A stretch of DNA of 64,000 bases from Sphingobium sp. Leaf26 (GTDB lineage: Bacteria; Pseudomonadota; Alphaproteobacteria; Sphingomonadales; Sphingomonadaceae). Positions 44,175-58,005 of the stretch are shown piece by piece. The number at the start of each line of letters is the position of its first letter. The stretch's first letter is position 1. Location of the stretch: contig NZ_LMKV01000030.1 in the NCBI RefSeq assembly GCF_001421665.1, positions 62,001 through 126,000 on the forward strand, given 5' to 3'. The notes beneath the pieces are model-generated. The model did no database searches. It saw only the letters and a list, made by a program, of their open reading frames with translations, and was not told where the DNA came from. The position numbers and the translations under genes were made by a program.

Positions 44175-45541
44175 CCGATCCGCTCTTCACCCCGCCATTC
44201 CCGCAGCCCACGCGCAACAAGCGCACGATGATGCGGCGCTTCTTCATCGGCTGGCATAGCTGGATCCATGTGCTGTTCGAAAAAAGCTATACGATGAAGA
44301 TGGGGGAGGTGCGCGGGCGCGGCCAGACCATGTATATCGCCAATGAACTGGTGCTGGTCGATCGCATCCTGAAGGGCGGGACGGAATTTCCCAAACATCA
44401 TGAACTGGTGAAGGGGCTGTGGCCGCTGATCGGCAACAGCGTCTTTTCCGCCAATGGCGAGGATTGGGAAAATCAGCGGGCGATGGTCAATCCCGCCTTC
44501 GCCCATACCGCGCTGACCAAGTCGATGCCGCTGATGGCCGCGGCGGCGGACGCTTTCCTCGCACGGATCGAGGCGGCGGGGACGGACAAGCCGTTCGACA
44601 TCGATCCTATGATGACCCATGTGGCGGCCGACATCATCTTCCGCACGCTCTTTTCCCAAACGCTGGACCTCAAGCGGTCGGCGATCATCCACAAGGCGTT
44701 CGGCCGTTTTCAGCGCTATTCGCACAGCGCCTCCATGCTCGACCTCTACGGCCTGCCCAGCCGCTGGTTCGGGACATGGTCGGAGCGTCCGGCGACGGCG
44801 ATCCGCGACGTCTTTCGCCCGATCGTGACGGCGCGTTTCGACGCTTTCCATGCGGGCGAGCCGGCGCAGCATAGGGATATTCTGCAATCGCTGGTGGAGG
44901 CGAAGCATCCTGAGACGGGCGCGCATTTCACGCTCAAGGAACTGATGGATCAGGTCGCGACCATCTTTCTGGCGGGGCATGAGACGTCCGCCAGCACCAT
45001 GACCTGGGCGCTGTACCTGCTCGCCGAATGTGCCCATATCCAGGATCGTGCCCGTATCGAGGTGGCGCAGATCGCGGGCGAAGATCCCTTCACCGCCGCG
45101 ATGCTCAAGGACATGCCCGTGGTGCGCAATGTCTTCAAGGAAACGCTGCGCCTCTATCCGCCGCTCGCCTTCTTCCCGCGCGAGGTCCCCTGTCCGATGC
45201 AGATGCGCGACAAGCAACTGGAGCCGGGCGCGATGCTGGTGGTCGCCCCCTGGCTGACCCAGCGCAACAAGGACAACTGGGCCTGCCCGCATGCCTTCGA
45301 TCCCGATCGCTTCGCCGATCCCGCCAATGCGGAGATGGCGAAACAGGCCTGGTTCCCCTTCAGCCGGGGACCGCGCGTCTGTGTCGGCGCGGGCTTTGCC
45401 CAGCAGGAGGTGATGACGGTGATCGCCACGACGCTGCGCCGCTATCGGCTGACGGTGGCCAAGGGGTTCAAGGCCGAACCGATCAGCCGGCTGACCGTGC
45501 GCCCGCGCAAGGGTATGAAGCTGATGTTCGAACGGGTCTGA
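44171..45541 (+). CDS. Cytochrome P450
   Basis: A 456-aa P450. The I-helix oxygen motif is FLAGHETSAST, the ExxR is in FKETLRLYPPL, and the haem loop FSRGPRVCVGAGFA carries the thiolate Cys404. The overall pattern is of the CYP102/CYP4-like fatty-acid-hydroxylase side rather than camphor-type P450s. It lacks a fused reductase, and no ferredoxin gene is adjacent. Coupled to the hydrolase-like gene, suggesting a shared lipid or hydrophobic substrate. Confidence 0.9.
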   Translation: MTDPLFTPPFPQPTRNKRTMMRRFFIGWHSWIHVLFEKSYTMKMGEVRGRGQTMYIANELVLVDRILKGGTEFPKHHELVKGLWPLIGNSVFSANGEDWENQRAMVNPAFAHTALTKSMPLMAAAADAFLARIEAAGTDKPFDIDPMMTHVAADIIFRTLFSQTLDLKRSAIIHKAFGRFQRYSHSASMLDLYGLPSRWFGTWSERPATAIRDVFRPIVTARFDAFHAGEPAQHRDILQSLVEAKHPETGAHFTLKELMDQVATIFLAGHETSASTMTWALYLLAECAHIQDRARIEVAQIAGEDPFTAAMLKDMPVVRNVFKETLRLYPPLAFFPREVPCPMQMRDKQLEPGAMLVVAPWLTQRNKDNWACPHAFDPDRFADPANAEMAKQAWFPFSRGPRVCVGAGFAQQEVMTVIATTLRRYRLTVAKGFKAEPISRLTVRPRKGMKLMFERV

Positions 45542-45718
45542 TCAGCGCGATGGCCCGGCGGGCAGGGGTGTTTCGACCGGCGTCGGGACCGGCGCGGCCA
45601 TGATCGCGATGCCGCTGACGAGGCCGAGCGCGCCCCAGACCCAGCGTTTCGCACGCAGGTCCATCACACCGCGCGCCAGGCAATAGAGGCCGGCGAGGAC
45701 GAGGATAATGGCGGTCAT
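45542..45718 (-). CDS. 58-residue membrane peptide, last gene of the transglutaminase operon
   Basis: An ORF of 58 codons from ATG 45718, overlapping the transglutaminase stop (ATGA) and ending right against the convergent P450 stop. Sequence: a first hydrophobic segment (MTAIILVLAGLYCLA), a short basic loop (MDLRAKRW), a second hydrophobic segment (VWGALGLVSGIAIM) and a Pro-rich tail. A two-pass hairpin in the membrane is likely. No family recognised; the coupling suggests it belongs with the operon. Confidence 0.6.
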   Translation of the reverse strand: MTAIILVLAGLYCLARGVMDLRAKRWVWGALGLVSGIAIMAAPVPTPVETPLPAGPSR

Positions 45719-46611
45719 GCGATCGCCTTTTCCTCTTCCGGCTCCACATCGACCATCACCGACAGGCTCTGGCCCGCGCCGCCGACGAACAATCCGTCCA
45801 TCGGGGCGACGTCGGCATAGTCGCGGCCCATGGCGACGAACAGATGATCATCGCCGGTGATGACGCCATTGGTCGGATCGAACCCGATCCAGCCCCGCGT
45901 CGGCCCACACCACAGCATCACCCAGGCGTGCATGGCGTCCGCGCCGACGAGGCGCGGCATGCCCGGTGGCGGCAGGGTGCGCAGATAGCCGCTGACATAG
46001 GCGGCGGGCAGGCCGGCGAGGCGCAGCGCCACCACCATGACATGCGCGAAGTCCTGACACACGCCATGGCGCGCGGCGAAGGCGTCGGCGACCGGCGTGG
46101 CGGCGGTGGTGGCACCTGGCTGATAGGCGAACTCCGCCTTGATCCGCAGCGCCAGATCGCGTGCGGCGGCGACGATCGGCCGGTCCGGCGCCAGCGTGTC
46201 GCCCACCCAGTCGCCGATCGGCGCCAGCAGCGGCGCGCGGGGGGAAGCGAACAGATAATGGGCCGGGGCGGACGGCCCCATGTCGCGATCCAGGATCGCC
46301 GCCCGCGCGACCGTGGCGACGGTCGGATCGCCGGCATCGGGCAGGATCGGCGCACCGTGCTGAACGCCGGCGCGAAAACGGCTTTCGATCGTCAACTGGC
46401 GGATCGGGCTTTCGATCACCAGCCGGGCGACCTGCACCGGCCAGGCGGCGGGGCGCGATTCGATGACGGAGGGCATGGGATCGACGTGGAGCGCATAGTC
46501 GGACGTCCATTGGCCCATCCAGGGCGCGGGCCGCAGCCGCAGGTTGAAGCGGGCCAGCCGCATCGGGCTGGCATAGCGCAAGATGGTGCGGTGACGGACA
46601 TGGTAGATCAT
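45715..46611 (-). CDS. Transglutaminase-like cysteine protease-fold protein (bacterial TG family)
   Basis: A 298-aa protein. The bacterial transglutaminase-like N-domain (YHVRHRTILRYASPMRLARFNLRLRP) precedes the catalytic core with Cys185 (RHGVCQDFAHV), His228 (DAMHAWVMLW) and Asp245 (GFDPTNG). Such proteins are mostly peptidases or amide ligases. The start overlaps the ATP-grasp gene stop (ATGA). It belongs to the operon 45542-52540. Confidence 0.88.
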   Translation of the reverse strand: MIYHVRHRTILRYASPMRLARFNLRLRPAPWMGQWTSDYALHVDPMPSVIESRPAAWPVQVARLVIESPIRQLTIESRFRAGVQHGAPILPDAGDPTVATVARAAILDRDMGPSAPAHYLFASPRAPLLAPIGDWVGDTLAPDRPIVAAARDLALRIKAEFAYQPGATTAATPVADAFAARHGVCQDFAHVMVVALRLAGLPAAYVSGYLRTLPPPGMPRLVGADAMHAWVMLWCGPTRGWIGFDPTNGVITGDDHLFVAMGRDYADVAPMDGLFVGGAGQSLSVMVDVEPEEEKAIA

Positions 46612-49061
46612 GACAGCATGTCCGCATCCTGCGTCTTGTGCAGTTGCAGGAAGTAACGCTGGCCGATCGCGTCGGACAGGCGCAGCAGGCGGTTTTCCAC
46701 ATCGGCGATGTCGGTCATGGTCAGCCTGTCGCCCGTCAGCGAAGCCAGCCGGGCGGCCAGCGCTTCGGCCAGACGTCGCGGCTCTTCCGGCATGCCGTCG
46801 GCGCGCAGGGTCGGGAGCGCAGCGACATGATCGGCCAGCCGCAGCGCCTGCCACGCGATGGCGCGGGGATTATGCGGTTCCAGCGCGACCAGGTCGCGCA
46901 CCGGCGGCAATGCCGGGCCGGTCAGGTAACGGGTGCGATAGCTGATCTGGCTGTCCATCAGGTCCAGCAGCACCATCAGGTCGTCGGCCGAGGCATCGTC
47001 CCCGCCGAACAGGGCGATGAGGCGACAGCCATTGACCGCCCGCTCCATGCGCCGGCCCATGTCATGGAAACGCCAGCCCTCGGTCCGGCCCATATTCTCC
47101 GCTGCAAGGCCCGACAGCGCGGACATGCGCTCGATCAGGCGGGCGGAGGCATCGAGCAATGTTTCCGTGACGGCGGGGTCGAAGCCGGGCAGCGGCAGCC
47201 GCACCAGCCGCCAGACGTCGCTCGACTGGCGATCGCGCAGCCCTTCGCCGATATTGGCGACCGTCGCCATCAGCGCGCGCACGCTGCCCGACTGGCGCGC
47301 ATCGCCCAGCGCCGTGGCGCAGAGCGCGCCGACAGTGCCAGCCCGGCCAGGCACGGCGCCCCAAAGCACCAGTTGATCGACCAGCCGCGCCATGGTGGGG
47401 GAGGCGAGCGAAGGACCAAGATCGGCCTCGATCGACCCGCCGACGATGGCCCGGATCAGGCGCAGCGTCATTTCGGCCCGTTCGATATAGCGGCCGAGCC
47501 AGTAGAGATTGTCCGCCGCCTTGGCCGGCAGCATTCCGCCGACCCGGCGGATGGCGGGGGTGCCGCCGCCGAGCAGGCTGTCCGGTGGCACCGGGCTGCT
47601 GTCGACCACGCACAGGTCGGCGGACATGTCGCCCCGGCCCATCAGTGCGGCGCGAATGTCGCCATGGCCCGCCAGCCGGGTAAAGCCGCCGGGCATCACG
47701 CGCCAGCGCCCGGTCGCATCGCGCGCTACGAAGATGCGCAGGGTGAAGGGCAGGGGGGTGAGTTGCCCGTCGATGATCGCGGGCGTGGTGGACAGCTTCA
47801 CCACTTCCTGCCCGACATAGTCCATCGGCCGGCGGGCCATCGCGTCGAACAGGGCGGCGCGCTGATCCCGGTCGAGCGACGATCCGGGGGTGAAATGGGT
47901 GTGGGGCAGGCCGGCGACCGGCTGGTCGAAGGCGGAACCGACAACGAGATTGTCGATCTGCGCCTGCACATGATCGCACTCGCGCGGCTGGCCGCACCAC
48001 CAGGTTGCGATATTGGGCAGGATCAGGTCGGTGCCCAGCATCGCCTGCGCCAGTTGCGGCAGGAAGGCGGCGAAGGCGCGCGATTCGATCACGCCCGCGC
48101 CCGGCCAGTTGCTGACCATCAGGCCGCCACGCGCGCAGGCGTCATACAGGTCGGGCACGCCGATGCGCGATTGCCCGTCGAAGGCCAGCGGATCGAGAAA
48201 GCGGCTGTCCATCCAGCGCCACAGGCCGTCGATGCGCTTCAAACCCTGAATGGTGCGCACGAACAGGCGACCATCCGACACGATCAGGTCGTCCCCCTCC
48301 ACCAGCAACAGGCCGAGATAGCGGGCGAGATGCGCCTGTTCGGCATAGCTCTGGTTGAAGCGGCCCGGCGTCAGCAGGCCGATACGCGGATCGGCGCGGG
48401 TGCAGTCGGCGGCGAGGCCCCGGCGCAACTCGTCGAAAAAGGGCGCGAGCCGCCGCGTGTTCATGGCGCCGAGCATGTCCCCGGTCGCGCGCGACAGCGC
48501 CAGCCGGTTTTCCAGCGCATAGCCCACGCCCACGGGGGTCCGCACCCGATCGGCCAGCACCCGCCATTCGCCGGTCGGGCCGCGGCCGATATCGGCGGCG
48601 TAGAAATGGAGATGATGGCCGCGCGGCGGTGGCGTGCCGGTCATCACCCGCCAATAATGGGGGCTGCCGGTGATGATGCTGGCGGGCAGCTTGCCGTCAC
48701 GGACCAGGGCTTGCGTGGAATAGACGTCGCTGACGACCCGTTCCAGCAGGTCGGCGCGCTGGATCAGCCCACGCTCGATATGGGCCCATTCCGCCGCATC
48801 GACCAGCAGCGGGACCGGACCGAGCGGCCAGGACCGCTCCTCCTCGTCTCCGGTGTGGCGGAACGCCATGCCGAGGTCGATGGCCTGCCGCGCGACATGA
48901 TCGGCCAATATGGCGGGATCGCCCTGCGCCTGGATGGACAGGCGTTCCAGCATCGCGCGCCAGCGGGCCGCCATGGCCGGCGCGGCGCCGGCGAACAGAT
49001 CGCCCGCCGGGGCCCGCGCCAGATAGCTATCGGCCCAGCTTAATTGAACGTCGACGTCCAC
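46608..49061 (-). CDS. Circularly permuted ATP-grasp and alpha-E domain fusion
   Basis: An 817-aa fusion. The N-terminal about 470 residues are the circularly permuted ATP-grasp type 2 ligase (RIGLLTPGRFNQSYAEQAHLARYLGLLLVEGDDLIVSDGRLFVRTIQGLKRIDGLWRW is the core region, quoted only by its ends GRFNQSYAEQ and VEGDDL). The C-terminal about 300 residues are an alpha-E helical domain (NLYWLGRYIERAEMTLRLI opens it). Often these are separate genes. The start is GTG 49061 with GAGG about 8 nt upstream. It should form amide bonds on an unknown peptide-like substrate. Confidence 0.87.
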   Translation of the reverse strand: MDVDVQLSWADSYLARAPAGDLFAGAAPAMAARWRAMLERLSIQAQGDPAILADHVARQAIDLGMAFRHTGDEEERSWPLGPVPLLVDAAEWAHIERGLIQRADLLERVVSDVYSTQALVRDGKLPASIITGSPHYWRVMTGTPPPRGHHLHFYAADIGRGPTGEWRVLADRVRTPVGVGYALENRLALSRATGDMLGAMNTRRLAPFFDELRRGLAADCTRADPRIGLLTPGRFNQSYAEQAHLARYLGLLLVEGDDLIVSDGRLFVRTIQGLKRIDGLWRWMDSRFLDPLAFDGQSRIGVPDLYDACARGGLMVSNWPGAGVIESRAFAAFLPQLAQAMLGTDLILPNIATWWCGQPRECDHVQAQIDNLVVGSAFDQPVAGLPHTHFTPGSSLDRDQRAALFDAMARRPMDYVGQEVVKLSTTPAIIDGQLTPLPFTLRIFVARDATGRWRVMPGGFTRLAGHGDIRAALMGRGDMSADLCVVDSSPVPPDSLLGGGTPAIRRVGGMLPAKAADNLYWLGRYIERAEMTLRLIRAIVGGSIEADLGPSLASPTMARLVDQLVLWGAVPGRAGTVGALCATALGDARQSGSVRALMATVANIGEGLRDRQSSDVWRLVRLPLPGFDPAVTETLLDASARLIERMSALSGLAAENMGRTEGWRFHDMGRRMERAVNGCRLIALFGGDDASADDLMVLLDLMDSQISYRTRYLTGPALPPVRDLVALEPHNPRAIAWQALRLADHVAALPTLRADGMPEEPRRLAEALAARLASLTGDRLTMTDIADVENRLLRLSDAIGQRYFLQLHKTQDADMLS

Positions 49062-49068
49062 GGTATCG

Positions 49069-49162
49069 CCCTCACCCTTCCCACGCCGCTATGCGGCGCA
49101 GGCCCCTTCCTTCTGCCGGCGGGAGAGGGAAAGAGGTGCGCATGCACCGATAAGGGTGAGGG
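49069..49162. repeat. Palindromic element inside the transglutaminase operon
   Basis: CCCTCACCCTT (49069-49079) pairs with AAGGGTGAGGG (49152-49162). It fills the 119-bp gap between two co-oriented operon genes, and its left arm reaches the ribosome site region of the ATP-grasp gene. Confidence 0.6.
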
Positions 49163-49180
49163 TGAAAGGGCGAAATCATC

Positions 49181-52100
49181 CTAAAGCCCGCGATGCCGGA
49201 AACGCAGGTCGAGCGTCATCGGAAATTCGGCGGCCGGTTCGGCGGCGGGCATGTCGACCTGACCCGGCGTATGGCCATAATCCTGGAACCGCGCCTTGCG
49301 CCGCGCCTCCGCCTCATAGCCGTTTACCGGCAGCGTATCGTAATTGCGCCCGCCCGGATGCGCGACATGATAGACGCAGCCGCCCAGCGACCGTCCGCTC
49401 CAACTGTCGAGCACATCGAAGGTCAGCGGAGCGTTGGCCGGCAGATTGGGATGCAGGCAGTTCGCCGGGGTCCATGCCTTGTAGCGCACGCCGCCCACGC
49501 CTTCGCCTGGCACCGACGTCGCGGTCATCGGCACCTGCCGGCCGTTGCAGGCGATGATATGCCGCCCGGCGACGAGGCCGGTCGCGCGCACCTGCAAGCG
49601 CTCGGTCGATGAATCGACATAGCGCACCGTGCCGCCGATCGCCCCGGTTTCGCCCAGCACGTTCCAGGGTTCGAGCGCATGTGTGATTTCGAGGCCCACG
49701 CCGCCCGCGTCGATCGCGCCATGAATCGGAAAACGGAACTGGCGTTGCGCTTCGAACCAGTTGGGGTCGAAATCATAACCGGCACTCTTGAGGTCGCCCA
49801 GCACCTCCAGGAAATCGGCCCAGACGAAATGGGGCAGCATGAAACGGTCGTGCAGCGTCGTGCCCCAGCGCACCAGATTGCCCTGCTGCGGCTGACGCCA
49901 AAACCAGGCGGCCAGCGCGCGGATGAGCAATTGCTGGGCCAGGCTCATGCGCGCTTCGGGCGGCATTTCGAAACCTCGAAACTCCAGCAGGCCGAGCCGC
50001 CCGGTCGGACCGTCGGGCGAGAACATCTTGTCGATGCAGATTTCGGTGCGGTGGGTGTTGCCGGTGACATCGACCAGCAGGTTGCGGAACAGGCGATCGA
50101 CCAGCCATGGCGGCGGCGCGGCACCATCGCCCGCAAACGGGTTCGGCACCTGCGCCAGCGCGATCTCCAACTCGTACAGCCCGTCATGCCGCGCCTCGTC
50201 GATGCGTGGCGCCTGGCTCGTCGGGCCGATGCACAGGCCAGAGAAGAGATAGGAGAGGGCAGGGTGGCGCTGCCAGTAGAGGACGAAGCTTTTCAGCAGA
50301 TCCGGCCGACGGATGAAGGGGGAGTCGTTCAGCGTCGCCCCGCCCAGCACGATATGATTGCCGCCGCCGGTACCGACCGACCGGCCATCGACCATGAACT
50401 TGTCGGCGGTCAGCTCGCACTCGCGGGCCAGCGCATAGAGGCGTTCGGTGATCGCGACCGTCTCGTCCCAACTGGATGCCGGCTGAACATTTACCTCGAT
50501 CACGCCGGGATCTGGTGTGGCCTTCAACACGTCGATGCGCGGGTCTGGCGGCGGGGCATAGCCTTCGATTCGCACGGGGATGCGCAGCGCTTCGGCGGCG
50601 GCCTCGACTTCGGCGATCAGTTCCAGATAATCTTCCAGCGCCTGCACCGGCGGCAGGAAAACGGACAGATAATGGCCGCGCGGCTCGACCGTTACGGCGG
50701 TGCGGACGGCGCCCTCGATGAAGACCTGTTCGACCCGCTCCTGCGCGGCGACGCCGCCATCCGGGCCGGCTACGCGCTGCGATTGCTGGGCGCGTACTTC
50801 CTCGACATTCGCCTGTTGTGTTACCTGTGCCCGGAAATCCGCCAGTGGTTCACGCGGTTCGCTGGTGTCGCGGGGATGGATATAGGGGAAGTCGGACGGC
50901 GGCACATAGGGCAGCGATCCGAGCGGCAGGCGATAGCCCAGCGCCGAATCGCCGGGCACCGCGAACAGCTTGCCGCGCCGCAACTGCCAGATTTCGCTCT
51001 GCCAGCGCGGTGTGCTGGCCTGTGTCTGCCAGCGCTGCACCGGCAGGACATAGCCGACCGGCTTGTCGAGCCCGCGCTCGAACGTCTTGACCATGCGGGC
51101 GCGGGCTTCGGGATCGCTGATCTTGGGATCGTCGGGGCTGGCGTTGAGCGGCAGGTCGGCTTCCTTCACCGCCCAGACAGCCGGGTCTTCATAGACGGCA
51201 TGGGTATATTCCGCCGAAAAGCCCATATTGCCGGCCATATGGGCCAAAAAGGCGTGGGCATCCGCTGCCGTCACCGTCGCTGCGCCATCGGGCGCATCAT
51301 CCGGCGCGATCAGGCTTTCGTCGCGCCACAGCGGCACGCCATCCTTGCGCCAATAGACGGCATAGGCCCAGCGTGGCAGGCTTTCCCCCGGATACCATTT
51401 GCCCTGCCCATGATGCAGCAGGCCGCCGGGCGCAAATTCCGCGCGCAGCTTGCGGATCAGCCGATCGGCATAGGCGGCCTTGGTCGGGCCGACCGCATCG
51501 CCATTCCATTCGCCCGCGTCGCCGCCATCCTCGGCCACGAAGGTCGGTTCGCCGCCGGTGGTCAGGCGCACATCCTGCGCGGCCAGGTCAGCATCCACCT
51601 GCGCACCCAATGCCATCACCGCGTCCCAGCGGGCGTCGGTGAAGGGCTTGGTGATCCGCACCGCTTCGGCAATGCGGCTGACGCTCATCGCAAAGTCGAA
51701 ATCGACTTCGGCCGGTTCGGCCATGCCGCTGATCGGCGCGGCGGACTTGTAGTGGGGCGTGGCGCAGAGCGGAATATGCCCTTCCCCCGCGAACATGCCG
51801 CTGGTGGCGTCGAGTGCGACCCATCCGGCGCCGGGCACATAGGCCTCCGCCCAGGCGTGCAGGTCGACCACGTCCTGGGTCACGCCCTTTGGCCCTTCGA
51901 TCGGTTCGACATCGGCGACCAACTGGATCGAATAGCCCGACACGAAGCGCGCGGCGAAACCCAGCCGCCGCAGCAATTGTACCAGCAGCCAGGCCGAATC
52001 GCGGCAGGAGCCGGTGCCGACGTCCAGCGTCTCTTCCGGCGTCTGCACGCCAGCCTCCATGCGGATGACATAGCCGACCTGTTGTTGCAGGCGGCGGTTC

Positions 52101-52540
52101 ACCTCCACCAGGAAATCGACCGTCCGGCTTCGATAGCCATCATATTGGGCGACCATTGCCTCGAACTTCGGTCCCTGCGGCTCGATATCGAAATAGGCGG
52201 CAAGGTCGGTCTTGAGCTGATCGTCATAGGCGAAGGGATAATTCTCCGCATAAGGCTCAACAAAAAAATCGAACGGATTGATGATGTCGAGATCGGCGAG
52301 CAGGTCGACCTCGATCGAGAAATGATCGACCGGGTCGGGAAACACGATCCGCGCCAGCCAGTTGCCGTGCGGGTCCTGTTGCCAGTTCAGGAAATGGTTC
52401 GCCGGTTCGATCTTCAGCGCATAGTTCGGCACCTTCGTGCGGCTATGCGGCGCGGGGCGCAATCGGACCACCTGCGGACCAAGCCGGATCGGGCGGTTGT
52501 AACGATAGGCGGTGAGGTGGTGCAGGGCGGCCTTGAGCAT
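49181..52540 (-). CDS. Transglutaminase-DUF2126 fusion protein
   Basis: A 1119-aa protein. Residues 1 to about 290 are a transglutaminase domain with Cys179 ([12 protein letters not shown]), His228 ([10 protein letters not shown]) and Asp244 (ALDATSG). The large C-terminal remainder is DUF2126, beginning near [16 protein letters not shown] and including [21 protein letters not shown] and [15 protein letters not shown], a domain predicted in the amidoligase literature to belong to the glutamine-synthetase-like COOH-NH2 ligases. First gene of the operon that continues to 45542. ATG 52540 gives [15 protein letters not shown], the usual opening. Confidence 0.88.
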   Translation of the reverse strand: MLKAALHHLTAYRYNRPIRLGPQVVRLRPAPHSRTKVPNYALKIEPANHFLNWQQDPHGNWLARIVFPDPVDHFSIEVDLLADLDIINPFDFFVEPYAENYPFAYDDQLKTDLAAYFDIEPQGPKFEAMVAQYDGYRSRTVDFLVEVNRRLQQQVGYVIRMEAGVQTPEETLDVGTGSCRDSAWLLVQLLRRLGFAARFVSGYSIQLVADVEPIEGPKGVTQDVVDLHAWAEAYVPGAGWVALDATSGMFAGEGHIPLCATPHYKSAAPISGMAEPAEVDFDFAMSVSRIAEAVRITKPFTDARWDAVMALGAQVDADLAAQDVRLTTGGEPTFVAEDGGDAGEWNGDAVGPTKAAYADRLIRKLRAEFAPGGLLHHGQGKWYPGESLPRWAYAVYWRKDGVPLWRDESLIAPDDAPDGAATVTAADAHAFLAHMAGNMGFSAEYTHAVYEDPAVWAVKEADLPLNASPDDPKISDPEARARMVKTFERGLDKPVGYVLPVQRWQTQASTPRWQSEIWQLRRGKLFAVPGDSALGYRLPLGSLPYVPPSDFPYIHPRDTSEPREPLADFRAQVTQQANVEEVRAQQSQRVAGPDGGVAAQERVEQVFIEGAVRTAVTVEPRGHYLSVFLPPVQALEDYLELIAEVEAAAEALRIPVRIEGYAPPPDPRIDVLKATPDPGVIEVNVQPASSWDETVAITERLYALARECELTADKFMVDGRSVGTGGGNHIVLGGATLNDSPFIRRPDLLKSFVLYWQRHPALSYLFSGLCIGPTSQAPRIDEARHDGLYELEIALAQVPNPFAGDGAAPPPWLVDRLFRNLLVDVTGNTHRTEICIDKMFSPDGPTGRLGLLEFRGFEMPPEARMSLAQQLLIRALAAWFWRQPQQGNLVRWGTTLHDRFMLPHFVWADFLEVLGDLKSAGYDFDPNWFEAQRQFRFPIHGAIDAGGVGLEITHALEPWNVLGETGAIGGTVRYVDSSTERLQVRATGLVAGRHIIACNGRQVPMTATSVPGEGVGGVRYKAWTPANCLHPNLPANAPLTFDVLDSWSGRSLGGCVYHVAHPGGRNYDTLPVNGYEAEARRKARFQDYGHTPGQVDMPAAEPAAEFPMTLDLRFRHRGL

Positions 52541-52630
52541 GGCGCGATCAAACGCCACCGCTTGTTGCAATGCAACAGCCAATCGTATCGAGGGGGGTGT
52601 TTCTGCCGGGCCACTGGCCCGGCGGGGTGA

Positions 52631-52717
52631 TGGTGCGGTCAAGAAGACTCGAACTTCCACGGCCTTTCGGCCACAACGACCTCAACGTTGCGCGTCTACC
52701 AATTCCGCCATGACCGC
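52631..52717 (-). tRNA. tRNA-Leu (GAG)
   Basis: Minus-strand cloverleaf: acceptor GCGGTCA paired with TGACCGC, D-loop GGTAGACGCG, anticodon stem CAACG/CGTTG around TTGAGGT (anticodon GAG), a long variable arm GTGGCCGAAAGGCCGTG typical of tRNA-Leu, TTCGAGT T-loop, and an encoded ACCA end. Confidence 0.95.
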
Positions 52718-52877
52718 ACATCAAACAGGAAACCGGCGGGGCCGGTGACTTGGTAGGAGGCGGCCCTTAGCAAAGCCATTTGGGTCATGCAACAAGTGAT
52801 CTGCGTCTGCGTTATGATTGATTGGAGAAGGTGAGGCCGGCCCGGTGCAGCGAGGCCGCCGGCAGGGGAGAAGCTAC

Positions 52878-53366
52878 ATGCCTTTGGCGCATTTCTGGAT
52901 GGGAACCGGCGTGACGCTTGGCACGGCGGCGGTTCTGGGCCTTGGGCTTGGCAGCTATGTCACCAGCCCGCAGGCGCCCGCGCGGACGGAAAGCGCGATG
53001 ATCGATACCGCAATCGACGATGATGGCGTGCAAGAGGCGGGCTTGACGAACCAGAAAGGGCCGGGCGTCATTCATTGTACCGGATGTGGGCCGACGCTGG
53101 CCGAACGCCGCTGGAAGGCGGATATGGCGGGGGTCGATGCGGCTGGCCTGACCGACGCCGGTTATGACCCGCTAACGGAAGATCATGTGGCGGAGGTCGC
53201 CTTCGAGCCGCCTGCCCCGGTTCAAGCGTTACCGCCACAGGTCGCGCGATTCGCGTCGGGCGATACGCCACCACCGGACGTAGCGCTGACACGCGAAAGG
53301 CAGGAGGCCGCTGCGCCGCCACCGGTTGTGGTACCAGCGGCGGCGCAGAGCATCCTGCCCCAATGA
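52878..53366 (+). CDS. Membrane-anchored protein with CTGCGPTLAERR motif, unknown function
   Basis: A 162-aa protein: an N-terminal hydrophobic segment (FWMGTGVTLGTAAVLGLGLG), an acidic linker, then IHCTGCGPTLAERRWKADMAG, a CxxC-like motif, and a Pro/Ala-rich C-terminus. GGGGAG lies about 8 nt before ATG 52878. The CxGCGPTLAERR phrase is one I associate with uncharacterised sphingomonad proteins; it may bind metal or take part in thiol chemistry. No known domain. Confidence 0.7.
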   Translation: MPLAHFWMGTGVTLGTAAVLGLGLGSYVTSPQAPARTESAMIDTAIDDDGVQEAGLTNQKGPGVIHCTGCGPTLAERRWKADMAGVDAAGLTDAGYDPLTEDHVAEVAFEPPAPVQALPPQVARFASGDTPPPDVALTRERQEAAAPPPVVVPAAAQSILPQ

Positions 53367-53380
53367 TCAGGCAGCCCTGA

Positions 53381-57919
<4,539 letters not shown>

Positions 57920-58005
57920 GAGGACTTACCCTTGCATGTGGCCGTCCGATTTTCGGGGCACGGCCGCTGTCATTCCATATGGTGCCGGCATGGCCGGCGC
58001 GATTG

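Noticed and set aside
46638..49043. 801-codon + strand frame opposite the ATP-grasp gene
   Set aside because: Same reason: no domain, and the opposite strand is clearly coding.
49679..52630. 983-codon + strand frame opposite the transglutaminase-DUF2126 gene
   Set aside because: Composition is typical antisense shadow; the minus-strand gene has intact catalytic motifs.
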